Shown piece by piece: positions 1 through 6,721 of a stretch of DNA of 22,913 bases. Source of the DNA: DASTSN01 sp035760665 (GTDB lineage Bacteria; Bacteroidota; Bacteroidia; Chitinophagales; Chitinophagaceae); the NCBI GenBank assembly GCA_035760665.1, contig DASTSN010000064.1:1-22913 (forward strand), read 5' to 3'. The notes beneath the pieces are model-generated. The model did not search any database and was not told the DNA's origin. It worked only from the letters and a program-made list of their open reading frames with translations. A program made the position numbers and the translations under genes. Every line of letters starts with the position of its first letter. The stretch's first letter is position 1.

Positions 1-14
1 CTCAATTTTTTCTT

Positions 15-1199
15 TTATTTAAATGCATTAATCCCGGTTATATCCATCCCGGTAATCAGCAGGTGAATATCATGTGTACCCTCGTAGGTGATCACACTTT
101 CCAGATTCATCATGTGCCGCATAATGGAATATTCACCGGTAATGCCCATACCGCCCAAAACCTGGCGTGCATCACGGGCAATATTTGTTGCAATTTCGCA
201 GGCGTTTCGTTTAGCCATACTCACTTGTTGTGGTGTTACTTTCCCTTCATTCATCAGCACACCCATCCGCCAGTTCAGCAGTTGTGCTTTCGTAATTTCT
301 GTAATCATTTCTGCCAGCTTCTTTTGCTGTAATTGAAACCCGGCAATAGGCTTATCAAACTGAATTCTTTCTTTTGCGTAACGCAGTGCCGTATCATAAC
401 AGTCCATTGCAGCTCCCACTGCGCCCCAGGCAATTCCGTACCGGGCTTTTGTAAGGCAACTGAGCGGACCTTTTAACCCCTTGATATTGGGCAAAATATT
501 TTCTTTTGGCACTTTCACATTATCAAATACCAGTTCGCCCGTCGCAGATGCCCGTAAACTCCACTTGCCATGAGTGGTTGGCGTGGAAAATCCTTCCATG
601 CCTCTTTCCACGATCAGTCCTTGCACTTCGTTGTTCTCATTTTTTGCCCACACCACCGCTACCTGGGCATAGGGCGCATTGCTGATCCACATTTTGGCTC
701 CATTCAAAATAACATGGTCGCCTGCATCTTTAAAATTCGTGAGCATGCTGGCAGGATCGCTGCCGTGATTCGGCTCTGTAAGCCCAAAACACCCCAACCA
801 TTCGCCACTGGCAAGTTTGGGTAAATATTTTTTCCGTTGTTCCTCGCTGCCATATTGGTAAATAGGAAACATAACCAGGGACCCCTGAACAGAAGCAGTG
901 GAACGTACGCCGCTGTCACCCCGTTCCAGTTCTTGCATCATCAGCCCATAAGCAATATAATCCAGTCCGCCTCCCCCGTATTCGGCCGGAATTGTGGGAC
1001 CAAAACATCCCAGTTCGCCCAATTGCTTCACAATTTGTTCCGGAAAAGCTGCCCGCTGGGCATAATCTTCAATGATGGGAGAAATTTCTTTCTTTACATA
1101 CGCCCTGACGGTTTCGCGAATCAGTTTATGCTCCTCGGTTAATAACTCATCCACCTGAAAATAATCCGGACTTACAAATTGATCTGTGCGTGCAGCCAT
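15..1199 (-). CDS. gcdH: Glutaryl-CoA dehydrogenase (acyl-CoA dehydrogenase family)
   Basis: FAD-dependent oxidative decarboxylation of glutaryl-CoA to crotonyl-CoA, the late shared step of lysine and tryptophan breakdown; cytoplasmic. The 394 residues match the family length and align throughout with human GCDH as I remember it. Seen: LGCFGLTEPNHGSDPASM near residues 135-152, the FAD-contact WIS around 171, SLRASATGE, RYGIAWG, and YEGTHDIH with E373 at the catalytic base position. R99-S100 in DSGVRS corresponds to human Arg94, which holds the glutaryl carboxylate, and this favours GCDH over a general acyl-CoA dehydrogenase. The gene is monocistronic in view and has a good Bacteroidota -7 box (TACCTTTG) 20 nt before the ATG. 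It diverges from the YciI-like gene. Electron acceptor (ETF) genes are not in the window. Confidence 0.93.
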   Translation of the reverse strand: MAARTDQFVSPDYFQVDELLTEEHKLIRETVRAYVKKEISPIIEDYAQRAAFPEQIVKQLGELGCFGPTIPAEYGGGGLDYIAYGLMMQELERGDSGVRSTASVQGSLVMFPIYQYGSEEQRKKYLPKLASGEWLGCFGLTEPNHGSDPASMLTNFKDAGDHVILNGAKMWISNAPYAQVAVVWAKNENNEVQGLIVERGMEGFSTPTTHGKWSLRASATGELVFDNVKVPKENILPNIKGLKGPLSCLTKARYGIAWGAVGAAMDCYDTALRYAKERIQFDKPIAGFQLQQKKLAEMITEITKAQLLNWRMGVLMNEGKVTPQQVSMAKRNACEIATNIARDARQVLGGMGITGEYSIMRHMMNLESVITYEGTHDIHLLITGMDITGINAFK

Positions 1200-1219
1200 A
1201 ATATTTTATTTAGTCGTTG

Positions 1220-1250
1220 CAAAGGTAATAGTTCCTGAACAGTGTAAAAA
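1220..1250 (-). promoter_or_regulatory. Predicted Bacteroidota promoter of gcdH
   Basis: Reading the minus strand, TACCTTTG (1220-1227) is a perfect match to the Bacteroidota -7 consensus TAnnTTTG. It is preceded after 19 nt by TTTT (1247-1250) near the -33 position, where TTTG is expected. The predicted transcript would start close to 1213, giving a short untranslated leader before the ATG at 1199. No Shine-Dalgarno is visible. Assigned by motif only. Confidence 0.55.
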
Positions 1251-1366
1251 CGATTGTTAGTATTATGCTTTAACAACGTTTTCCCAGCAGCAAAGTGCAA
1301 GAGGTGCCGCATTGCTGCCACTAGTATTCCTATGTTAAAAAATTGTAGCTTACAGAAAAAGCTTGT

Positions 1367-1792
1367 ATGCAAAAAATCATCTGTTGCGGATTTTGCCTGC
1401 TATTAGTATTCAACCATTTGCTGCAGGCACAGGAACCATCTCCCGGTGATAAGGCTTTATTCCAGGTGCGGCAATACTGGTTTGTTTTGCTGACGGCCGG
1501 GCCTAACCGAAACCAGGACTCGGCCACAGCTGCTAACATACAAAAGGGGCACCTGGCAAATATTACCCGCCTTTACAAAGAAGGGAAACTAAAAGTGGCC
1601 GGGCCTTTTGGTGACGAAGGCAACTGGCAGGGCCTCTTTATTTTTGATTGTACTTCCAGAGAAGAGGTGGAAAAAATATTACAAACCGACCCGGCGGTCG
1701 CCGCTGGCAGGCTTAGCTACGAGATCCATTCCTGGTGGACTGCCCCTGTTGGGAGTTTTGAACCCGGTAAGCCAAAAGAGTCTGGTAATTAA
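1367..1792 (+). CDS. Exported YciI-like protein
   Basis: 141 residues. Residues 1-21 form a signal peptide (hydrophobic CLLLVFNHLL, then QAQ), so the protein is predicted to leave the cytoplasm. Residues about 36-125 match the YCII-related dimeric alpha/beta ferredoxin-like domain: YWFVLLTAGPN, then H62 in KGHLANITRL, G-x-L-x-V-AGPFGD, and D94 in FIFDCTS. H62 and D94 are the pair usually conserved in this family. The biochemical role of most YCII proteins is unknown, so I assign no reaction. An exported version is less common than cytoplasmic ones. The downstream 4-TM gene begins 16 nt after the stop, which suggests cotranscription. Confidence 0.8.
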   Translation: MQKIICCGFCLLLVFNHLLQAQEPSPGDKALFQVRQYWFVLLTAGPNRNQDSATAANIQKGHLANITRLYKEGKLKVAGPFGDEGNWQGLFIFDCTSREEVEKILQTDPAVAAGRLSYEIHSWWTAPVGSFEPGKPKESGN

Positions 1793-1808
1793 TCAATCGG
1801 CAACAAGC

Positions 1809-2261
1809 ATGCAAGGTTATCCGCTGGCAGCAATTATTAAAAATTTTTTTTCAGTGGTCATGGGCGTTGGCGTCAGCCTTTTTATACTCATGGCGCTGTT
1901 TCCGTTATTTATTTTTCTCACCGATACGTTATTACCAACGGATGATTATGGCATTTTTAGCCCCGGCGCAACTGGTTCTGCCGCTGCTTTCCTGCTGATG
2001 ATCTGGATTTACCTTTTTATTGCCGGCTTTACGGGCGGGTTTGCGTGTGCCACGATTTCCACAAGAAAAGATAAAATACATACCACAATTGCCGGGCTGG
2101 TGCTGGGATGCTTATTCGTTTTATCCTACAACCAAGATATTGGCGGCTATTATTACAACGAATTCTGGGACAAACGAATTTTTACATGGGGTAACCCACT
2201 GATCGTTTTATTAGCAGTGTATACCGGAGGCCTTGCCGGTAGCTGGCTAAAAAAGAAATGA
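1809..2261 (+). CDS. Four-TM membrane protein, function unknown
   Basis: I do not recognise this family. From the ATG at 1809 it is 150 residues with four hydrophobic segments: about 18-40, 62-82, 92-108 and 130-147, ending in the basic tail SWLKKK. A Gly-rich GFTGGF lies at the end of the second segment, and a basic loop STRKDK follows it. The frame is open upstream to 1608, but that stretch lies inside the YciI-like gene and translates to a non-membrane, Arg/Pro-rich sequence, so I chose the internal ATG 16 nt after the upstream stop. It probably belongs to a two-gene unit with the exported YciI-like protein. The TM count is by eye. Confidence 0.7.
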   Translation: MQGYPLAAIIKNFFSVVMGVGVSLFILMALFPLFIFLTDTLLPTDDYGIFSPGATGSAAAFLLMIWIYLFIAGFTGGFACATISTRKDKIHTTIAGLVLGCLFVLSYNQDIGGYYYNEFWDKRIFTWGNPLIVLLAVYTGGLAGSWLKKK

Positions 2262-2302
2262 ACGGGGATCGGCTGGCGATTGGCTTTTTAGTAATTCACC
2301 TG

Positions 2303-3118
2303 TCACAACAATTTTTGCTGCACAAATACAGCCATTTCAGATTGCACTTGCAGAGCTGCCTGCCGGGCTTTACCGTCAAAATCTTCAGCATCACCAGCAT
2401 AAATAATGGCACGGCTCAGGTTTACCAGCAAACCAATATCCTTGTTCATGGCTTTTTCAGAAATTTCCTGTAAGCTTCCCCCCTGTGCACCCACACCAGG
2501 TACAAGGTAAAAATGATCAGGCGTGATCTTCCGGATATTCGTGAATGCATCTGCTTGTGTGGCCCCAACCACAAACATCAAATTGCCGGTTGTTCCCCAG
2601 GCAGATGCTGTACGCAAAACTTTTTCATACAGCAAGCCCTCGCTGGTTGCCTGTAATTCAAAATCCATAGCACCGCTATTGGAGGTTAGCCCCAGCACAA
2701 TCGTCCATTTGTCCTTATACGCCAGGAAGGGTTTTATACTATCCTCACCCATGTATGGAGCAACTGTTATTGCGTCAAAAGGCATTGTTTCGAAAAAGGC
2801 CCGGGCGTATTGATCTGATGTATTGCCAATATCGCCCCGCTTGGCATCAGCAATCTTCAAGTGTTCGTTGCCGATATACCGAACCGTTTTTTCCATGGCC
2901 TGCCAGCCTTTGACTCCCAGCGCTTCATAAAAAGCCGTATTAATTTTATACGACACGCATACATCCCTGGTCGCATCTATGATAGCCTGGTTGAATGCAA
3001 ACACTGGATCTTCTGCTGATAAAAGATGCTGGGGAATTTTACGGATGTCTGTATCCAGGCCTACACAGAGATAGGATTGTTTGCGCCTGATTTGTTCTAT
3101 AAGTTGATGCCGGTTCAT
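2303..3118 (-). CDS. pyrF: Orotidine-5'-phosphate decarboxylase, type 2
   Basis: Decarboxylates OMP to UMP, the last step of de novo pyrimidine synthesis; cytoplasmic TIM barrel. From the ATG at 3118 it is 271 residues, the size of the longer PyrF subfamily 2. Seen: VGLDTDIRKIP at 19-29, the catalytic DAKRGDIGNTSDQYA starting at D91 with K93 and D96, VLGLTSNSGA, and the phosphate-site LVPGVGAQGG. The frame is open upstream to 3241, but that part overlaps the end of kynU and has no family similarity. TATCTTCG (3124-3131, minus strand), a -7-like box, ends 5 nt before the chosen ATG. It lies 71 nt after kynU, so read-through is possible. It converges with the 4-TM gene. Confidence 0.93.
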   Translation of the reverse strand: MNRHQLIEQIRRKQSYLCVGLDTDIRKIPQHLLSAEDPVFAFNQAIIDATRDVCVSYKINTAFYEALGVKGWQAMEKTVRYIGNEHLKIADAKRGDIGNTSDQYARAFFETMPFDAITVAPYMGEDSIKPFLAYKDKWTIVLGLTSNSGAMDFELQATSEGLLYEKVLRTASAWGTTGNLMFVVGATQADAFTNIRKITPDHFYLVPGVGAQGGSLQEISEKAMNKDIGLLVNLSRAIIYAGDAEDFDGKARQAALQVQSEMAVFVQQKLL

Positions 3119-3123
3119 AGTTG

Positions 3124-3131
3124 CGAAGATA
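3124..3131 (-). promoter_or_regulatory. -7-like promoter box next to pyrF start
   Basis: TATCTTCG on the minus strand differs from TAnnTTTG at one fixed position and ends only 5 nt before the pyrF ATG. If used, the mRNA would be nearly or fully leaderless. No clear TTTG at -33 is seen. It helps choose the internal ATG at 3118 over the longer open frame. Confidence 0.35.
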
Positions 3132-3189
3132 GCGGAACTGTATGCGAAAATCCAGCTGGTTTTTGCATGAAAAGCAATACCCCGCTTGA

Positions 3190-4473
3190 TTAGGGTGATT
3201 TTTTCCCGATGATATTTTCCAGTACAAACCCAAACCGCCACAACTCTTCAAATGTGTTGTACAGCGGCACAGGTGCCAGTCTTATTACATCAGGCTCCCG
3301 CCAGTCAACCATAATGCCCTGCTGCATGAGCCCATCGTACAAGTTTCGCCCGTTTTCCTTTATAAGCATCGATACCTGGCAGCCCCGCTCTGCCTCCTTT
3401 CGCGGCGTGATAAGCTGTATTATTTCAGTATGGCTGTTATTATTTACCTGGTCCAGTATAAACCACAGGTAACTATTCATTAACTTTCTTTTGACCTGTA
3501 TATTTTCCCATCCTGCTTCTTCAAAAATATCCAGGGAGGCTTTATGTGCTGCATAAAGCAGTAAAGAAGGGGTACTCAACTGCCATCCGGCCGCTCCCGC
3601 ATCAGGCTTGAACTCCTTTTCCATTTGAAAACGGGATTGCCGCTCATATCCCCACCAGCCGGCAAAACGCGGAAGGTTTTCCTGGTGATGTTTTTCATGA
3701 ATAAAAACCCCACCGATTGCTCCGGGTCCGGCATTCAGGTACTTGTAGCTGCACCAGCAGGCAAAATCCACATCCCAGTCGTGCAGTTGCAACGGCACAT
3801 TCCCTGCTGCATGTGCCAGGTCAAAACCCGCCACAGCGCCTGCCGCATGCGCTGCCCGGGTAATCTCTTTTATATCAAACAACTGTCCGCTATAGTAGTT
3901 GATGCCACCCATGAGTACCAGCGCTAATTCTTCCCGGTTATCATAAATGGCCTGCAGTATTGCTTCAGAACTGATTGTATGTTCTCCGTTTGCAGGGGCA
4001 ACTTCAATAATCACGTCTTTGGGATTCAGCCCGGCGTGGCGAATATGTGTTTCCAGCATGTACTGATCACTGGGAAAGGCTTTTGCCTCACAAAGAATTT
4101 TTCTTCGTTTGCCGGCAGGCTTGTAGAAGCTAACCAGCATCAGGTGAAGATTGACGGTTAGCTGGTTCATCACCACCACTTCGGATGGCTGCGCACCTAC
4201 AATTTTCGAAAGCGGTTTCAGCAACTGGTCATGGTAGTAAAGCCAGGGATTTTCTCCTTCAAAAAAAGCTTCCACTCCGTAAGTAGCCCATTGTGTTAAT
4301 ACAGCTTTGAGGTAATTTTCTGTCGTTTTGGGCTGAAGCCCTAATGAATTGCCAAGAAAATACACCTGTTCTTTTTCATGGCTGACAGGAATAATAAACC
4401 GGTCACGAAATTTTTTTAAAGGATCTTGTGTATCCAGTGATCTTGCAAATGATTGGGAATTTTCAAACTGCAT
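3190..4473 (-). CDS. kynU: Kynureninase
   Basis: PLP enzyme hydrolysing kynurenine or 3-hydroxykynurenine to (3-hydroxy)anthranilate plus alanine; cytoplasmic. The 427 residues match the family. Seen: YFLGNSLGLQP at 38-48, NQLTVNLHLM at 103-112, FDLAHAAGN at 217-225 with PLP-ring D218, CSYKYLNAGPG with Schiff-base K244, AGWWGYERQSRFQME, and the C-terminal DVIRLAPVPLYN with R398 at the expected carboxylate-binding position. The SDR gene ends 15 nt upstream of the ATG, so the two are almost certainly cotranscribed. Kynurenine 3-monooxygenase, 3-hydroxyanthranilate dioxygenase and ACMS decarboxylase genes are not in the window, so whether the route serves NAD synthesis or tryptophan breakdown cannot be told here. 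Confidence 0.95.
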   Translation of the reverse strand: MQFENSQSFARSLDTQDPLKKFRDRFIIPVSHEKEQVYFLGNSLGLQPKTTENYLKAVLTQWATYGVEAFFEGENPWLYYHDQLLKPLSKIVGAQPSEVVVMNQLTVNLHLMLVSFYKPAGKRRKILCEAKAFPSDQYMLETHIRHAGLNPKDVIIEVAPANGEHTISSEAILQAIYDNREELALVLMGGINYYSGQLFDIKEITRAAHAAGAVAGFDLAHAAGNVPLQLHDWDVDFACWCSYKYLNAGPGAIGGVFIHEKHHQENLPRFAGWWGYERQSRFQMEKEFKPDAGAAGWQLSTPSLLLYAAHKASLDIFEEAGWENIQVKRKLMNSYLWFILDQVNNNSHTEIIQLITPRKEAERGCQVSMLIKENGRNLYDGLMQQGIMVDWREPDVIRLAPVPLYNTFEELWRFGFVLENIIGKKSP

Positions 4474-4488
4474 ACTTGGTTTTTATTA

Positions 4489-5274
4489 TTATACTGTTCC
4501 GGTACTGCCACCGTCGACGGGTATGCTGACACCATTTACATATGATGCTGCCGGTGTTGCCAGGAAAGCGGCTACTGCCGCCACCTCTGCCGGTTCGCCA
4601 AACCGCCTGGCAGGAATCGCTGCCTGCATTTTTTCACTTAACTCGTCGGTATTGATGCCGGCCCTTGCAGCATTAATTTCTATGAGAGCAGATAAACGTT
4701 TTGTTTTGGTATACCCCGGTAAAATATTGTTGACCGTAATATTAAACGGGCCGGTTTCATATGACAAGGTTTTGGCCCAGGAAGCCACAGCTGCACGGAT
4801 TGTATTGGAAACGCCAAGGTTTTGAATGGGGATGCGCACCGAGGTAGAAATAATATTGATGATGCGGCCAAAGCCCTCCTTTTTCATGGAAGGCAGCACG
4901 GCCTGCATCAAGAGATGATTGTTGACCAGGTGCTGCTGAAATGCTGCTAAAAAAGCCTCCTCCGAAGCCTCAGTAACCGGACCGGCGGCCGGTCCGCCCG
5001 TATTATTAATCAAGATATGCACCGGAGTTGTTGCAGCGATCTTTCCAATGACCTGCCTGACCTGTGCGGTTGAGGAAAAATCGGCCACGTAATAACTGTG
5101 TTTTTGTCCATTCGCATCGTCCAGCATGTTAACAGCTTGTTGCAGCGATTCTTCATTGCGTGCCAGAAGGATACAGGCTGCCCCCAATTCGGCCAGTTCT
5201 TTGGCAATTGCGAGCCCGATACCCTGCGTACTGCCGCACACAACGGCTGTTTTGTTTTGCAGAGAAAGATTCAT
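4489..5274 (-). CDS. Atypical SDR-fold protein (FabG-like, catalytic Tyr/Lys absent)
   Basis: 261 residues with a complete Rossmann fold of the classical SDR family: cofactor loop CGSTQGIG at 13-20, NNTGG at 90-94, S143 in NIISTS, NNILPGY at 182-188 and the C-terminal VNGVSIPVDGG. At the active site the usual YxxxK is replaced: counting 13 residues from S143 gives S156 where Tyr is expected, and R160 stands where Lys is expected (GVSNTIRAA). This SNTxRA pattern matches, from memory, the CDD subgroup described as BKR_like_SDR_like, whose members lack the standard tetrad. Ordinary Tyr-dependent hydride transfer is therefore doubtful. It lies 15 nt upstream of kynU in one operon, suggesting a role tied to kynurenine metabolism (inference). 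Names such as 3-oxoacyl-ACP reductase should not be taken as function. Confidence 0.88.
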   Translation of the reverse strand: MNLSLQNKTAVVCGSTQGIGLAIAKELAELGAACILLARNEESLQQAVNMLDDANGQKHSYYVADFSSTAQVRQVIGKIAATTPVHILINNTGGPAAGPVTEASEEAFLAAFQQHLVNNHLLMQAVLPSMKKEGFGRIINIISTSVRIPIQNLGVSNTIRAAVASWAKTLSYETGPFNITVNNILPGYTKTKRLSALIEINAARAGINTDELSEKMQAAIPARRFGEPAEVAAVAAFLATPAASYVNGVSIPVDGGSTGTV

Positions 5275-5408
5275 TCCTGAATGATTTTTATAGTACGATT
5301 TTGATTCCCCCTTTGCAAAGGAAATAAATCTTATTTTAATGTATTTTCCAGTTAAACAAGATTTCTGATACCAGGCAAAAAGAATTGTTTAATTTCTTAT
5401 TTTAAAAC

Positions 5409-5966
5409 ATGAAAGTATTGTTTCTTTTATTGCTAGCAATTTTCCTGTTAACCATAAGAGGCATTGGCCAGGATCGTTTACACGCTCAAACAGATTCATT
5501 ATCCACAAGCGTAAAACAAAACAACAAAACGAATAGTCAGCAGGATGATGAATTCAACCTGTTTTTATTTGCATTAGCGGCTGCTTTCCTTAGTTTAATT
5601 TTAGGAGCTGCATTGATCGGTGGGCTAACAGCTACTTTTATCATTTTATTACTCGGCTTATTTTCTACCTTGGGAATAATTTCTATCGCTGTATTTACCG
5701 GTTTATACAAACGATCTGCATCTGCGGGATTTAAAACTCTTCTTTATATCATATGCCCTATCGCCGGTATGGTTATAGGTATAGCCGGCATTTGGATAAT
5801 CTCTTTGCTTTTTCATCTTCAGTTGAATCATCAAACAATTGTCATAACAGGATTTACCGGAGGTTTTATCGGAGGCTTATTAATGGCCTATACAACAGGT
5901 AAAATATCAGTGATCCTTTTCAGGTTTTTTACAAAAAAATTGAATCCCTATCATTCACACCACTGA
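5409..5966 (+). CDS. A/T-rich membrane protein, function unknown
   Basis: 185 residues, family not recognised. The N-terminus is a signal peptide or anchor (FLLLLAIFLLTI), followed by a polar stretch rich in Ser, Asn and Gln to about residue 48. Four hydrophobic segments follow, at about 50-72, 74-95, 110-134 and 140-160, and the tail is basic and His-rich (KKLNPYHSHH). A GFTGGF motif in the last segment also occurs in the 4-TM protein at 1809-2261, though this may only reflect Gly-rich helix packing. Spot counts of four 60-base rows gave about 27, 33, 37 and 43 percent GC, lower than the neighbours. It diverges from the SDR-kynU operon across 134 nt and has no same-strand partner. Confidence 0.7.
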   Translation: MKVLFLLLLAIFLLTIRGIGQDRLHAQTDSLSTSVKQNNKTNSQQDDEFNLFLFALAAAFLSLILGAALIGGLTATFIILLLGLFSTLGIISIAVFTGLYKRSASAGFKTLLYIICPIAGMVIGIAGIWIISLLFHLQLNHQTIVITGFTGGFIGGLLMAYTTGKISVILFRFFTKKLNPYHSHH

Positions 5967-5994
5967 TTGTAAAATAAGAAGTATGGTTTTACTT

Positions 5995-6630
5995 TCATTT
6001 ATCCTGAAACAATTTCTTAGACCGTTTCTTCATTTCGCCAGCAATGATTTTGGCATCTGCCTCCCGGGATGAGAGTTGATCAATAATCTGGTGAAAACTT
6101 TGTTCGTCCCTGTTCTGACTCAGTTTAAATACATGATCAATTTCCCGGGTCTCAATTTCAAAAGCAATAATACTTTTCATCAGCCGGTTATTATAATCCT
6201 CCGCCAGGTTATGAAACACTGTGGATGAGTGCTGATTATTATTTTCAAAATGGAGTGTTAGTTTTTGCAAAACTAACCTCAGGCCTTCTTCATCCAGGAA
6301 ACGAAGCACTCCCCGCAGGTGCACACTCATATAATTCCAGGTGGAAGCCTGGTGCGGATCAGCATACCAGGTGGCACTTACATATGTATGCGGACCGGTA
6401 AATACAACCAGCGCTTCGGGATTTTGCTCAAAGGCCAGTTGGTGATCCTGTTTTTTCATGATATGCCCAAGCAGGTATAAGGTTCCGTTTCTTTCTTCCG
6501 CTATAAAGGGAACCTGGGTAGCAACGGGCCTGTTACGGTCACAACCTATCAGCATAGCAAACGGGTGATGCCGTATAAAATCAAGGATTACCTGTGGATC
6601 ATGTTCTTTGTAATGCGGGAGATTGTACAT
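5995..6630 (-). CDS. PaiB-like FMN-binding protein
   Basis: 211 residues of the PaiB/FMN-binding split-barrel family. Seen: HYKEHDPQVILDFIRHHPFA at the N-terminus, GPHTYVSATWY from 79, TWNYMSVHLRG at 97-107 and KLSQNR at 169-174, all hallmark segments in the expected order. The founding Bacillus PaiB was described as a negative regulator of sporulation and degradative-enzyme genes, but the fold is a flavin/heme-binding barrel without a DNA-binding domain. A regulatory role here is unproven. The usual partner, the PaiA acetyltransferase, is not adjacent. A -7-like box, TAATTTCG, ends 4 nt before the ATG. It lies 91 nt downstream of mrp on the same strand. Confidence 0.88.
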   Translation of the reverse strand: MYNLPHYKEHDPQVILDFIRHHPFAMLIGCDRNRPVATQVPFIAEERNGTLYLLGHIMKKQDHQLAFEQNPEALVVFTGPHTYVSATWYADPHQASTWNYMSVHLRGVLRFLDEEGLRLVLQKLTLHFENNNQHSSTVFHNLAEDYNNRLMKSIIAFEIETREIDHVFKLSQNRDEQSFHQIIDQLSSREADAKIIAGEMKKRSKKLFQDK

Positions 6631-6634
6631 ACCC

Positions 6635-6642
6635 CGAAATTA
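6635..6642 (-). promoter_or_regulatory. -7-like promoter box next to PaiB-like start
   Basis: TAATTTCG on the minus strand, one base off TAnnTTTG, ends 4 nt before the ATG at 6630. No clear -33 element is visible. It follows the same spacing pattern as boxes before pyrF, the gene at 7919 and thyA. Confidence 0.3.
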
Positions 6643-6721
6643 TCATTTATGGGTGGCTATTCGCGCCATTCATAAAATAATGCCATGGAAAACAAATGCA
6701 ACGGCTTTCTGCACCGGGGCA

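Noticed and set aside
1608..1808. 5' extension of the 4-TM protein frame inside the YciI-like gene
   Set aside because: The extension overlaps a well-supported gene in another frame and translates to unrelated Arg/Pro-rich sequence.
2267..2289. ATCG/CGAT hairpin followed by TTTTT after the 4-TM gene, a possible terminator
   Set aside because: A four-base-pair stem plus one wobble pair is too weak, and the T-run is separated by four bases.
3119..3241. 5' extension of the pyrF frame into the end of kynU
   Set aside because: The 41 added residues have no PyrF similarity, and a -7-like box lies right before the internal ATG.
5900..5930. Shared GFTGGF motif in the membrane proteins at 1809-2261 and 5409-5966, suggesting paralogy
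   Set aside because: The match is six residues in Gly-rich transmembrane helices, and the surrounding sequences do not align.
5971..6000. A/T-rich hairpin (AAGTA, 6-nt loop, TACTT, with imperfect extension) between the converging genes at 5966 and 5995, a possible bidirectional terminator
   Set aside because: The stem is short and has one G-C pair, and no clean T-run follows. Such pairings are expected by chance in A/T-rich spacer.
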